Positions 37,056-46,290 of a DNA stretch of 64,000 bases are shown here, in pieces (position 1 is the stretch's first letter; every line of letters begins with the position of its first letter). The notes beneath the pieces were generated by a model, which worked only from the letters and a program-made list of their open reading frames with translations, did not search any database and was not told the origin of the DNA. Both the position numbers and the translations under genes were made by a program. Origin of the DNA: UBA7957 sp965224675 (GTDB taxonomy: Bacteria; Pseudomonadota; Gammaproteobacteria; Granulosicoccales; Granulosicoccaceae); contig CBDDAA010000004.1 in assembly GCA_965224675.1 (NCBI GenBank), forward strand, positions 434,001-498,000, read 5' to 3'.

Positions 37056-37268
37056 TTAATAGGGGGTAGGGTTGCTTTGGATTAGGCCGGTGGCAAAAGC
37101 AATGATTATGAATGCTATGGCGATGAGTGACAAAATAATACGAACAGTCAGGGCGTTGGCTGTTCGTTTGGTTTGACCTTTATCCTTAACCAGAAAAAAC
37201 AGCCCTGAGAACAAACTTATAACGACAAATAGCAATAAGATAATGACAATAAATTTCACGAAAAGCAT
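37056..37268 (-). CDS. DUF2909 twin-helix membrane protein
   Basis: 70-residue protein with two hydrophobic helices (about 4-27 and 42-64) joined by a short basic loop (KDKGQTKRTANALTVR), as in DUF2909. These proteins occur at this spot, on the opposite strand, between coxC and SURF1 in many gammaproteobacteria. Function unknown; location suggests a link with the oxidase or its assembly. Confidence 0.8.
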   Translation of the reverse strand: MLFVKFIVIILLLFVVISLFSGLFFLVKDKGQTKRTANALTVRIILSLIAIAFIIIAFATGLIQSNPTPY

Positions 37269-37342
37269 AGTGGTGTACCCAGATTATCAAATCCAATTAT
37301 AATCAAAGCACTCGATCAATGGATAGCTCTTACGGGTTATGA

Positions 37343-38071
37343 ATGAAAATTGGATCCTTTATATTTTCTCCTAAAATCTTACCTAGCATCGCATTTTTGT
37401 GTCTGTTGCCTCTTTTTATTGCTTTGGGGCAATGGCAGATCAGTCGAGCGGAAGAGAAAATTCAAATCCTCTCTGATTTGAAGTCGCAATCGATGAGTAA
37501 GGCGGTAGCGTTGGAGGACATTGAACAAGAAAAAATGCTTTATCACCGGGTGGTTCTAAATGGAGTGCTGATTCAGAATCAGCAGTTTTTATTGGATAAT
37601 CGTGTCTATCAGGGCAAAGCGGGCTACGAAGTGCTTACACCATTTAAACTAAGCAGCAATGATCGTGTCATACTTGTAAATCGAGGGTGGGTTTCTGTAG
37701 GATATAGCAGAGAGGTGTTGCCTGAAATCAGTATTGACCCTAAATATCTTACCACTCGATTAGAAGGTCTGTTTACCAACCCTTCAAAGGGATTCACTTT
37801 GGAAAAGGCGGATTTGACTAAAACCGGGCAATGGCCGTTGGTGTTGCAGTATCTTGACTACAATCGCATTGAACAAGCGTTGGGTGAGCATGTTATAAGC
37901 GGTTTAGTGCAACTGGATTCGGGCACATTGGGAAACTATCCAAGAATCTGGAAACCGATAGCGTTTAGTCCTGAAAAACATTATGCCTATGCGTTACAAT
38001 GGTTTGCTATGGCACTTGTTTTGATGATTATATATATTGTATTGAATACTAAGAAAATAGCGATTACATGA
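37343..38071 (+). CDS. SURF1-family oxidase assembly protein
   Basis: 242-residue membrane protein of the SURF1/Shy1 family, which helps insert haem a into subunit I. Two helices flank a periplasmic domain: N-terminal LPSIAFLCLLPLFIALGQWQISRA (the family GxWQ motif) and C-terminal HYAYALQWFAMALVLMIIYI. The RVILVNRGWVS and NYPRIWKP blocks are also typical. Divergent from the DUF2909 gene and overlapping the next gene by 4 nt. Confidence 0.9.
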   Translation: MKIGSFIFSPKILPSIAFLCLLPLFIALGQWQISRAEEKIQILSDLKSQSMSKAVALEDIEQEKMLYHRVVLNGVLIQNQQFLLDNRVYQGKAGYEVLTPFKLSSNDRVILVNRGWVSVGYSREVLPEISIDPKYLTTRLEGLFTNPSKGFTLEKADLTKTGQWPLVLQYLDYNRIEQALGEHVISGLVQLDSGTLGNYPRIWKPIAFSPEKHYAYALQWFAMALVLMIIYIVLNTKKIAIT

Positions 38072-38697
38072 ATACTCAGATTACTGATAGATCCGTGCAA
38101 AGGAAGTCGAGGATAAGAATAATTGCAGTTTTTTCAATTTTTTTACTTCCTTTGTTATTGGCATTTGTCTGGTTACAAATAGTAAAAAATGAATCTACCG
38201 ATTTTACCTCCTCATCCAACGGGGAACTCATAGAACCTGCTGTACACCTGGACGTCTTTGGTTTGTCTGAACAAGGTATTGATGAGTTATTTGATAATGC
38301 TTCGTTGCGTGGGGTCTGGACATTACTCTATTTTAGTCACGGGCCGTGTGAAGCATCTTGTCAACAAAACTTGTATCATATGCGACAGATCCGACTGTCT
38401 CTTAACCAAAACATGGATCGCCTGCAACGCGTTATTGCTGCGGCAAGTAATAGGCAAATACCTGAAGAGTTACTTAGGCAGCATGTGGGTTTGCGGGTCG
38501 TCAGCGGAGTGCCTGAAGCACTGGCTATGTTAGAAAATCAGGTAAGAAAAGCAGAGTCTTTATTACCACCTAAGGTGGACTCGATATACATGATCGATCC
38601 TCTTGGTAATTTAATGATGCGATTTGCAGCTGATTTAAATCCAAAATCAATTCTTAAAGACATAAAACACTTATTAAAAGTGTCTCGTATTGGATAA
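38068..38697 (+). CDS. SCO-like thioredoxin-fold protein of the oxidase cluster
   Basis: 209-residue protein with one N-terminal membrane helix (about 18-36) and a periplasmic thioredoxin-like domain. The WTLLYFSHGPCEASCQQNLY segment holds C94 and C98 (Cys-x3-Cys, as in SCO copper chaperones), and YMIDPLGNLMMRF is the usual strand near the C-terminus. The conserved His of SCO proteins is not evident at the expected place. Similar proteins stand between SURF1 and ctaA in other gammaproteobacteria. A role in CuA insertion or in keeping CuA cysteines reduced is inferred. Its stop overlaps an in-frame ATG of ctaB. Confidence 0.75.
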   Translation: MNTQITDRSVQRKSRIRIIAVFSIFLLPLLLAFVWLQIVKNESTDFTSSSNGELIEPAVHLDVFGLSEQGIDELFDNASLRGVWTLLYFSHGPCEASCQQNLYHMRQIRLSLNQNMDRLQRVIAAASNRQIPEELLRQHVGLRVVSGVPEALAMLENQVRKAESLLPPKVDSIYMIDPLGNLMMRFAADLNPKSILKDIKHLLKVSRIG

Positions 38698-38771
38698 TGA
38701 TTTATAAATTCAATTCGTCCAAAGGTGTGGTCACAGGTGGAAGTACAACGCTTTTTAGCTGGTACATAATT

Positions 38772-39698
38772 ATGAATATGAAAACTATTGCCTCCCGTTA
38801 CAGGGAAACAACACTTTTCACCCATTGGCGTGACTTTCTGGAGCTTTGTAAGCCGAAAGTTGTGTTATTGCTGGTATTTACTGCCGTTGTCGGCATGGTG
38901 CTATCAACACCAGGAATGATTCCATTGCAGGAAGGATTATTTGGTATTTTGGGAATTGCATTGGCGGCAGCTTCTGCGGCTGCAATTAACCATGTTCTAG
39001 ATCAAAAATCAGATGCCAAAATGAGCAGAACAAGCAATCGCCCAATTCCAACGGGACATTTGACAACGTCTGAATGTTTGATTTTTGCGGGTGTTCTGGG
39101 CGTCATATCAATGCTTATATTGATCCTATTGGTCAATCTGTTAACAGCTTTATTAACATTTATCTCTCTTATCGGATACGCGGTAGTTTATACGATTTAC
39201 CTTAAACGAGCGACTCCGCAAAATATAGTTATTGGTGGAGCTGCGGGAGCGATGCCACCCGTACTGGGTTGGGCAGCAATCACGGGGGAAGCACCTATAC
39301 AGGCATGGTTACTTTTTTTAATCGTATTTGTCTGGACACCACCACATTTTTGGGCTTTGGCTATTCACCGACTTGACGATTATACGCGAGTCAATATCCC
39401 GATGCTTCCTGTTACCCACGGTGTCGAATTCACTCGTTTTCAGATACTTCTCTATACAATTTTGCTGATTGTTGTAACTGCATTGCCCTACCTGATCGGT
39501 ATGGCAGGTATGTTTTATCTGATAGGAGCAATGGCTTTGGGGGGGGCGTTTTTAGTCCACGTAATTTTGCTAATGAATCCTAAAAATGAAAAACAACCTA
39601 TAAAAACATTTGTCTTTTCAATCCAATATATCATGGGCTTATTTGCAGTATTATTGATAGATCACTATCTGCCGTTAGTGATGAATTTGTTTTCCTGA
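38772..39698 (+). CDS. ctaB: Protoheme IX farnesyltransferase (haem O synthase)
   Basis: 308-residue UbiA-family prenyltransferase with about nine helices, converting haem b to haem O. Seen: LELCKPKVVLLLVFTA, AAINHVLDQKSDAKMSRTSNRP (Mg/diphosphate Asp motif), YLKRATPQNIVIGGAAGAMPP, VWTPPHFWALAIHRLDDY and MLPVTHG. ATG 38772 gives the usual length; the frame also has an ATG at 38697 overlapping the previous stop (TAATG), which would add 25 residues. The next enzyme, haem A synthase (CtaA), is normally encoded just before ctaB but is absent here. Confidence 0.93.
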   Translation: MNMKTIASRYRETTLFTHWRDFLELCKPKVVLLLVFTAVVGMVLSTPGMIPLQEGLFGILGIALAAASAAAINHVLDQKSDAKMSRTSNRPIPTGHLTTSECLIFAGVLGVISMLILILLVNLLTALLTFISLIGYAVVYTIYLKRATPQNIVIGGAAGAMPPVLGWAAITGEAPIQAWLLFLIVFVWTPPHFWALAIHRLDDYTRVNIPMLPVTHGVEFTRFQILLYTILLIVVTALPYLIGMAGMFYLIGAMALGGAFLVHVILLMNPKNEKQPIKTFVFSIQYIMGLFAVLLIDHYLPLVMNLFS

Positions 39699-39737
39699 AT
39701 ACGATGGGTTTTATAAAATCCTATAACCACAATAAAA

Positions 39738-39761
39738 AATGCCAGCATAATGCTGGCATTT
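39738..39761. terminator. Bidirectional terminator between ctaB and rpoH
   Basis: Perfect 11-bp stem AAATGCCAGCA / TGCTGGCATTT with a 2-nt loop, flanked by an A-run on the left and a T-rich stretch on the right, so it can end both the rightward oxidase transcript and the leftward rpoH transcript. Confidence 0.9.
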
Positions 39762-39790
39762 AAATTTTACTGCAGTTATTTTGCTATAAC

Positions 39791-40663
39791 TTAAGCTGCA
39801 ATCATATGCTGCTTGAGCTTGTTCATGGCATTTTTCTCGATTTGGCGTATGCGCTCGGGGGAGACGCCATATTCTGTTGCCAGATTTTGAAGGGTGGCCT
39901 TTTTTTCGTCATTTAGCCATCGGCGGCGTAATATGTCTTGGCTTCTGTCATCCAACTCACTCATCCCTTCCTGTAACATGGCTAAGTCATTTTCACGCTG
40001 ATTATCACCAGTTGCCAGTTGCTCAGGATCACTACCTTCTTCGAAGATAAAATCTGAAGGTGAGGTCTTAATCTCATCTGCACCTCTTGATAGCGGTAGG
40101 TCGAAAGAAGAGTCCTGCCCACTCATGCGGGATTCCATTTCGACAACAACTTCTGGCTTGACCCCTAGATTTTCAGCGACAGCCTCTACTTCTTCAAGAC
40201 TGAACCAATTCAACTGCTTCTTTGAACTTCGTAGTTTGAAGAATAATTTACGTTGTGCTTTAGTTGTGGCGACCTTCACAATACGCCAGTTTCGAATAAC
40301 ATACTCATGCATTTCAGCACGAATCCAGTGTACTGCGAATGAAATCAATCGTACGCCTTTGTCAGGATCGAAACGTTTAACGGCTTTCATTAGACCCAGA
40401 TTACCTTCCTGAATCAGATCAGCTAAAGGCAGGCCATAGCCGGTATATCCACGGGCTATATGCACTACGAATCGGAGCTGTGACATGATCAATTGTTTGG
40501 CTGCATGCAAGTCATTGTTTTCAATCAATTGGATAGCCAGCTGCTTCTCCTCTTCGACTGATAACACTGGGGCTGAGCCTATTTTGGAAAGATAGGCGTT
40601 TACATCGTCAGCGATTACAGGCAATGCCTTTTGCGTACTGCTTGTTGTCAGAGCGTTGCTCAT
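39791..40663 (-). CDS. rpoH: RNA polymerase heat-shock sigma factor sigma-32
   Basis: 290-residue group 3 sigma factor. Seen: region 1.2 (VNAYLSKIGSAPVLS), region 2 (RGYTGYGLPLADLIQEGNLGL, WIRAEMHEYVIRNWR), the RpoH-box-like QRKLFFKLRS, and region 4 with YGVSPERIRQIEKNAMNKLK. ATG 40663 is chosen over the longer frame because AGGAGGAG lies directly upstream and the protein then starts MSNALTTSS. A perfect CIRCE operator stands 33-59 bp before the start codon, implying HrcA repression. ftsY-ftsE-ftsX precede it on the same strand. Confidence 0.96.
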   Translation of the reverse strand: MSNALTTSSTQKALPVIADDVNAYLSKIGSAPVLSVEEEKQLAIQLIENNDLHAAKQLIMSQLRFVVHIARGYTGYGLPLADLIQEGNLGLMKAVKRFDPDKGVRLISFAVHWIRAEMHEYVIRNWRIVKVATTKAQRKLFFKLRSSKKQLNWFSLEEVEAVAENLGVKPEVVVEMESRMSGQDSSFDLPLSRGADEIKTSPSDFIFEEGSDPEQLATGDNQRENDLAMLQEGMSELDDRSQDILRRRWLNDEKKATLQNLATEYGVSPERIRQIEKNAMNKLKQHMIAA

Positions 40664-40695
40664 AACTCCTCCTGTTGAATTTTCATACCGCGATT

Positions 40696-40722
40696 TTAGC
40701 ACTCTATCCCTCTGAGTGCTAA
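40696..40722. promoter_or_regulatory. CIRCE operator (HrcA-binding site) upstream of rpoH
   Basis: TTAGCACTC-N9-GAGTGCTAA, an exact match in both half-sites and spacer length to the CIRCE consensus. It lies in the rpoH leader, 33 bp before the start codon, where it could act at the promoter or early transcribed region. No hrcA gene is in the window. Confidence 0.9.
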
Positions 40723-40817
40723 TAACGGTAGAAGTTCTGTATTCTTGAATTCTCCTAAATTCTATATAACTATATGATTATAATATAAATAATAAGAAAA
40801 AAAGCTTTTATTTAGTT

Positions 40818-41774
40818 TTATGACTGTTGTGTCATGATCCTTGAAATATGCCGGTTTACTGCCAACCAGCCAGCAAAAACTCCAATCAAGGTGGAAATTA
40901 ACAATATGAAAGCAATATGTAGCCCGGTGAGCCCTTTCAATTCAAAGTTACTGCCATAAAGATGGGTAATATCCTGTGCAGGACCATTGAGTATGGACAT
41001 GACTAAAGCCACCATAATGATCGCCAGAATACCGCCAGATAAGCCATAAATCAGACCGCTGTAGAGAAAGGGGCGGCGAAGTTGCTTACGGCTGGCACCA
41101 ATCAGATGTGATACTGAAATTTCGTCAGTTCTGCGCTGCATCTCAAGCCCAATGGTATTGCCCACAACCAGCAATGCAGTTAACACCAGCAATACTCCGA
41201 TTATCAATATGCCGCGAGAGGTGAGCTTTAATATAGCGTTTAAGCGTTTCAACCAACGCAGATCGTATTTAACGAGTTCTACCTCACCTATATCCTGTAG
41301 ACGTTGAGATAACAATTTTATGCGGATTTCATCATTATCGTCAGTTGCCATTTCTGCGATTATCGCACCAGGTAGTGGGTTTGAATCCAGCGTATCGACA
41401 GCATCAGCCAGTGTGAATTGCTTACGAAAAATTTCCAGTGCCTCATCCTGAGAAACGTATCGAGTAAAGCGGATCCCGTCCAGCTGCTGTATTTCTCCCG
41501 CCAATTCAGCACCCCTTAAATCGCTGACCTGTGTGTGCAGATAGAGTGTTAGTGTGTTTGCTTCTGATTGGGTGATGTTAATTTGCTTAAGGTTAAGTAC
41601 AAACAGGCTAAAGGTTGTAGGTAGTGCCAGTGAAACACCCACTGCCAGAAATGTAAGCGCGGTGGCAAGTTTTGCGCGGCGAAGGTACGCGTAACTAAAT
41701 CGTAAGGCATTGCCGTGACTTCTATAACCCAATCGTTTCACTAAACTGATCTGCTCGTTGAATGATTTTTGCAC
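40818..41774 (-). CDS. ftsX: Cell-division protein FtsX
   Basis: 318-residue permease-like partner of FtsE in the complex that controls amidase activation at the septum. Four helices in the usual arrangement: TM1 (about 36-58), an extracellular domain (about 62-170), and TM2-TM4 in the C-terminal half (GILIIGVLLVLTALLVVGN, then two more). LIGASRKQLRRPFLYSG is conserved. GTG start sharing one base with the ftsE stop, so coupled translation. rpoH follows after about 155 bp. Confidence 0.94.
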   Translation of the reverse strand: MQKSFNEQISLVKRLGYRSHGNALRFSYAYLRRAKLATALTFLAVGVSLALPTTFSLFVLNLKQINITQSEANTLTLYLHTQVSDLRGAELAGEIQQLDGIRFTRYVSQDEALEIFRKQFTLADAVDTLDSNPLPGAIIAEMATDDNDEIRIKLLSQRLQDIGEVELVKYDLRWLKRLNAILKLTSRGILIIGVLLVLTALLVVGNTIGLEMQRRTDEISVSHLIGASRKQLRRPFLYSGLIYGLSGGILAIIMVALVMSILNGPAQDITHLYGSNFELKGLTGLHIAFILLISTLIGVFAGWLAVNRHISRIMTQQS

Positions 41775-42457
41775 TAGTGTTCCATTCTTGGGTTTTGAAA
41801 ATCATTATGAACCAGTTTCCCTGCACGTAATGACAATAATGGAAAGCCCATTTCTCTAAGCAATATTAAATCATGGCTTGCTATCAGAACGGTGACACCG
41901 ACTTGATTAAATTGTCGAAACAAATTCATGATATCCATGCTCATTTCCGGGTCAAGGTTGCCCGTAGGTTCATCAGCGAGCAATAATTTCGGTCGATTGA
42001 CGACCGCGCGTGCGATACCAATACGTTGTTGCTCACCGCCAGATAACTCAATGGGTGAGTCATGTTCCCTGGCGAGCAATCCGACCTTATCGAGAGATGC
42101 CTGAACTCGTCGGCGGATATCACGATAAGAACAACCACTAATAATTAGCGGAAGTGCCACATTGTCAAATACATTCCTATCATGTAACAGACGATGATTT
42201 TGCATTACTATACCCATACGTTGCCGTAGTTTGGGTTTTTGTTGTTCAGGCAAACGGTCGAGTGAGATCCCGCCTATTAATATATTACCTTTTGTGGTGG
42301 GTTCCAGAGCAGCAGTGAGTTTTAACAGCGTGCTCTTACCGGCACCTGAGTGACCAGTGAGAAAACCTATTCCACCGTCTGGAATGTGAAAGCTAACTCC
42401 AGTAAGTACCTCCTTTTTACCCGGATAGCGTTTACTGACATTAATAAATTCGATCAA
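41774..42457 (-). CDS. ftsE: Cell-division ATP-binding protein FtsE
   Basis: 227-residue ABC ATPase. Walker A GHSGAGKST, Q-loop MQNHRLL, signature LSGGEQQRIGIARA, Walker B LLLADEPTGNLD and the switch His in IASHD are all present. N-terminal MIEFINVSKRYP is the family start. Couples ATP hydrolysis to FtsX. Confidence 0.96.
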   Translation of the reverse strand: MIEFINVSKRYPGKKEVLTGVSFHIPDGGIGFLTGHSGAGKSTLLKLTAALEPTTKGNILIGGISLDRLPEQQKPKLRQRMGIVMQNHRLLHDRNVFDNVALPLIISGCSYRDIRRRVQASLDKVGLLAREHDSPIELSGGEQQRIGIARAVVNRPKLLLADEPTGNLDPEMSMDIMNLFRQFNQVGVTVLIASHDLILLREMGFPLLSLRAGKLVHNDFQNPRMEH

Positions 42458-42537
42458 AGGCTATTGTTTCCACAGTTGTGGTGGGACTTGATGCTGATTT
42501 TGGCCATAGATTAGCATTTTTTATAGCTGACCTGTTT

Positions 42538-43536
42538 TTACCAATCAGGGGCCTCAGTTTTGTTGCTTAGCAAAGCATCAACAAATTCTCGTGCATCAAA
42601 AACGCGTAGATCAGTAACCTTCTCTCCAACCCCAATAAATCGCAATGGCAGGGCAAGTTTTTCTGCAATGGAAAAAATGATTCCTCCTTTGGCGGTTCCA
42701 TCGAGTTTGGTGACTACTATTCCAGATAGCTGTAAGGTCGAATTAAATTCTTCTGCTTGGTTTAATGCGTTCTGACCCGTACCACCATCGAGAACTATCA
42801 ATGTTTCATGAGGTGCTTCGGTGTCGAGCTTGGATAATACGCGTTTGACCTTTTTCAATTCTTCCATCAAACCGACTTGCGTATGAAGCCGCCCGGCTGT
42901 ATCAGCGATTAGCACATCAATATTTCGTGATTTGGCTGACTCAAATGCATCATAAATTACCGAGGCGGAATCTGCGCCGCTTCCCTGAGACACAACCGGC
43001 ACCTTATTACGTTCACCCCAGGTTTGTAATTGCTCCACTGCGGCTGCACGAAATGTATCACCTGCAGCGAGCATAACCGATTTTCCTCCATCCTGTAGTT
43101 GCTTCGCCAGTTTACCGATAGTCGTGGTTTTGCCTGAGCCGTTGACACCGACTACCAGGATGACGAAGGGTTTAATCGTGTCAGGAATCTCCAGTGCCTG
43201 TTCGCACGGTAATACGATGTTGAGTAAGGCTTGTTGCAGTGCCAGTTTCACCGCATTGATATCGTCAAGTTCGGCGCGTGAAAGACTTTCTGATAAAGTA
43301 CTCATTATGCGCTGGGTGGCTTGAACGCCTACATCAGCCATAATTAACTGACTTTCGAGTTCTTCCAGCAGATCTTCATCAATGTTTTTGCTGGCACGGA
43401 AAAAATTCAATAAACCATCTTTCAGTCGCGAACGGGTTTTGCTAAGTTTTTTATCCAATGAGTCGTTTGCATCAGATGTAGTTGCATCATTTGATTGCGC
43501 ACCTTTTTTATTTTTTATAAAACTGAACAAACCCAT
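42538..43536 (-). CDS. ftsY: Signal recognition particle receptor FtsY
   Basis: 332-residue SRP GTPase that docks ribosome-SRP complexes at the membrane. G1 loop GVNGSGKTTTIGKLA, DTFRAAAVEQL, DTAGRLH, TKLDGTAKGG and the C-terminal FIGVGEKVTDLRVFD block are present. The acidic N-terminal A domain of enteric FtsY is nearly absent (about 30 Lys/Asp-rich residues), so this is the short form of the protein. First gene of ftsY-ftsE-ftsX and divergent from the M16 peptidase genes. Confidence 0.96.
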   Translation of the reverse strand: MGLFSFIKNKKGAQSNDATTSDANDSLDKKLSKTRSRLKDGLLNFFRASKNIDEDLLEELESQLIMADVGVQATQRIMSTLSESLSRAELDDINAVKLALQQALLNIVLPCEQALEIPDTIKPFVILVVGVNGSGKTTTIGKLAKQLQDGGKSVMLAAGDTFRAAAVEQLQTWGERNKVPVVSQGSGADSASVIYDAFESAKSRNIDVLIADTAGRLHTQVGLMEELKKVKRVLSKLDTEAPHETLIVLDGGTGQNALNQAEEFNSTLQLSGIVVTKLDGTAKGGIIFSIAEKLALPLRFIGVGEKVTDLRVFDAREFVDALLSNKTEAPDW

Positions 43537-43610
43537 ACGGCAAATAATCCACTGTTTGGTAAAATTAGTAAGCGTATCCTATCATTGACCCATGTTTTAA
43601 GGAAAATCAA

Positions 43611-44945
43611 ATGAACCAGATGCTGCATAAATTATTACTTTCAGTCGGGATGATCTACAGTCTGAGCGCATTCGCAATACCTCAACAATTGACGCTTGAC
43701 AACGGATTGAAAGTTATCGTCGAGGTGGATACACGCGCACCGTTGGTCGTGCAGCAAATTTGGTATAAGGTAGGCAGTGTCTCAGAACATGATGGAATCA
43801 CAGGTATATCGCATGTGCTTGAGCATATGATGTTTAAGGGAACCCCAAGTCATCCCAAAGGTGAATTTTCTGAAATTATTGCACAAAACGGTGGTCAGGA
43901 AAATGCATTTACGAGCAAGGACTATACGGGATACTATCAAAAAATTGCCGCTGATCGGCTTGAACTGGTTATGCAACTGGAAGCGGATCGCATGCAAAAC
44001 CTGCAATTGCATGAGCAAGCGTTTAAACACGAAGTACAGGTGGTAAAAGAAGAACGGCGCAGTCGAGTCGATGACAAACCCAGGTCATTGTTATACGAAC
44101 AGTTTTTAGCAACAGCATTTATTGTCAGTCCTGATCGACTTCCTGTTATAGGTTGGACAAGAGATCTTGATGAATTGACGCTGTCAGAGCTGCAGCGTTG
44201 GTATGAGCGTTGGTATTCGCCCAATAATGCAATTCTGGTGGTGGTTGGTGACGTCAATCCAGAAGAAGTATTTCGTTTGGCTCGTAAGTATTACGGCCCG
44301 TTAAAAATGCAAAAAACAGAGCCGACAAAGAGTCGGGCTGAAGTCCCTCAACACGGCGTGCGTCGAGTAACGCTTGAAGTGCCGGCAAAATTACCCTTTC
44401 TTTTAATCGCATTTAAGGCACCCACATTGGCAGGATTGCCTGATCCTGCAGATGCCTATGCACTTGAAGTATTGGCTGGCATATTGGACGGTGGCGAGAG
44501 CGCTCGTTTTACCAATCATCTTATTCGTGGTCGAAAACTTGCCGCCAGCACGGGTGTTGGATATGACATGTACAAACCGCGGGAATCCTTATTCTTATTG
44601 GAAAGCACACCTTTAGCCACAACCTCTCTTCAAGCGATGGAAAATGCTTTACTCGGGGAAATTGAGCTTGTCAAAAAAGAGGGCGTAAGCGATCAGGAGT
44701 TAAAGAGAGTTAAGGCGCAGGTAATAGCAAATGATATTTTTTCGAAAGACTCCACATTCGCCAGAGCAATGTCAGTGGGGAGAATGGAAATACTGGGTTT
44801 AGGCTATTCTGTTCTCGATAGCTATGTTGATGGGATAAAGGCTGTTACGGCAGAGCAAGTACAAATGGTGGCGAAAAAATACTTAACAAAAGATCGTATG
44901 ACGATAGGAATACTCAAGCCTGGGTTATCAGATAATGAGGTGTAA
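43611..44945 (+). CDS. M16 zinc peptidase, catalytic subunit type
   Basis: 444-residue exported M16 protease. Signal peptide (about 1-22), then a catalytic domain with the inverted zinc motif HVLEHMMFKGT (His-x2-Glu-His) and the downstream Glu ligand in VVKEERRSRVDD, followed by a second M16 domain. Members of this pair are located in the periplasm; substrates are unknown. Overlaps or abuts the partner gene and precedes it as in Pseudomonas. Confidence 0.9.
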   Translation: MNQMLHKLLLSVGMIYSLSAFAIPQQLTLDNGLKVIVEVDTRAPLVVQQIWYKVGSVSEHDGITGISHVLEHMMFKGTPSHPKGEFSEIIAQNGGQENAFTSKDYTGYYQKIAADRLELVMQLEADRMQNLQLHEQAFKHEVQVVKEERRSRVDDKPRSLLYEQFLATAFIVSPDRLPVIGWTRDLDELTLSELQRWYERWYSPNNAILVVVGDVNPEEVFRLARKYYGPLKMQKTEPTKSRAEVPQHGVRRVTLEVPAKLPFLLIAFKAPTLAGLPDPADAYALEVLAGILDGGESARFTNHLIRGRKLAASTGVGYDMYKPRESLFLLESTPLATTSLQAMENALLGEIELVKKEGVSDQELKRVKAQVIANDIFSKDSTFARAMSVGRMEILGLGYSVLDSYVDGIKAVTAEQVQMVAKKYLTKDRMTIGILKPGLSDNEV

Positions 44946-44952
44946 CTCAGCA

Positions 44953-46290
44953 ATGAAAATTTCATCGGGGACAACTATTGTGTATAAAGAAAATAAATAT
45001 GCAGGGTTAATATTTGGTTTGGCGTTGTTTTTTTGTGTATCAACGATTTGTACAGCGAGTAAATCATTGCAAACCTGGCGTACTGGCAACGGTGTGAACG
45101 TGTATTTCTTTGCTTCAGATATATTGCCTATGATTGATATTCGGGTTGTATTTGCCGCCGGTAGCTCACGCGATGGTGAGCATAAGGGTATTGCGGCAAT
45201 GACATCATCACTCATAACAAATGGTGCCAACAAGCAAGATGCAAATACCCTGGCGATTAAAATCGAAGGTGTGGGTGCTCAGCTCAGTGCCGGTTCATTA
45301 CGGGATATGGCTTGGGTTGATTTACGTAGTTTGACGATGCCCGAAGTGCTTAATGTTTCGCTGGGTGTTTTGGCCGACATTTTGAAAAAACCAGATTTTC
45401 CAAAATCGGAACTGGAACTGATTCGCAATCAAATGTTAATCGCATTGAAGAACCAACAGCAAAGTCCGGGACAGATTGCACAAAAATTGTTTTACAAGGC
45501 GATATACGGTGATCACCCCTATGGTCAATCACCTGAAGTAGAAGATATTCAGGCCATTACCAGAGACGATGTTGTCAATTTTTACAGGCAATATTATGTA
45601 GCCGAAAATGCTGTGTTGTCCATCGTTGGAAAGCTTCAGAGAAAGCAGGCAGAGGCTTTGGCAGAAGAACTGACAAGTAATATTCCCAGGGGCAAAAAAG
45701 CGCCAGAACTACCACCCGTGAAATCACTGACCCAGGCAAAAACCATTCGCGTGGATTTCCCATCAAAACAATCGCACATATTGATTGGGCAGCTGGGTTA
45801 TAAGAGGGGTGATAAGGCGCAATACGCTTTATACATTGCTAATCATAGCTTCGGAGGCGGTGGTTTTACTTCATTATTAATGGATGAGATTCGTGAGAAA
45901 CGCGGATTGGCGTATAGCGTATACAGTTATTTCTCACCGATGGAAGAACGCGGTCCTTTCATCATTGGATTACAAACTAAAAATGAACAAGTTGATGAGG
46001 TGATCAGTATTGTTATGGAGAGTTTGAATCAATATACTCAGGACGGTCCATCTGGCAACGCATTTGCAGCCAGCATCCAAAATATCACGGGTGGATCAGC
46101 AATGAAGACCGATACCAATGGGAAACTTGCCCAGTATGCCACGTTGCTGGGGTTTTACAATTTGCCATTGGATTACCTGGCAGTGTTTAATGACAATATA
46201 AAAGCCGAGTCACGTGACAGTGTACACAAAGCTTTTCGTGATACTATTCAGAGAAAAGAACTGGTCACAGTGATTGTGGGCGGTGAGTAG
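44953..46290 (+). CDS. M16 family protein, non-catalytic partner type
   Basis: About 445-residue exported M16-fold protein. Signal-like hydrophobic stretch (YAGLIFGLALFFCVSTICTA), then two M16 domains. The zinc motif is missing: the region that should carry HxxEH reads HKGIAAMTSSL. The C-terminal FTSLLMDEIREKRGLAYSVYSY block holds the Arg/Tyr residues that complete the active site of two-subunit M16 proteases, so it should pair with the upstream product. ATG 44953 has GAGGTG at proper distance; the ATG at 44935 overlaps the previous gene and is possible. Confidence 0.88.
   Translation: MKISSGTTIVYKENKYAGLIFGLALFFCVSTICTASKSLQTWRTGNGVNVYFFASDILPMIDIRVVFAAGSSRDGEHKGIAAMTSSLITNGANKQDANTLAIKIEGVGAQLSAGSLRDMAWVDLRSLTMPEVLNVSLGVLADILKKPDFPKSELELIRNQMLIALKNQQQSPGQIAQKLFYKAIYGDHPYGQSPEVEDIQAITRDDVVNFYRQYYVAENAVLSIVGKLQRKQAEALAEELTSNIPRGKKAPELPPVKSLTQAKTIRVDFPSKQSHILIGQLGYKRGDKAQYALYIANHSFGGGGFTSLLMDEIREKRGLAYSVYSYFSPMEERGPFIIGLQTKNEQVDEVISIVMESLNQYTQDGPSGNAFAASIQNITGGSAMKTDTNGKLAQYATLLGFYNLPLDYLAVFNDNIKAESRDSVHKAFRDTIQRKELVTVIVGGE

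Noticed and set aside
44935..46290. Second M16 gene as a broken peptidase
   Set aside because: The missing HxxEH is normal for the non-catalytic partner of two-subunit M16 proteases; the gene is full length and in frame.
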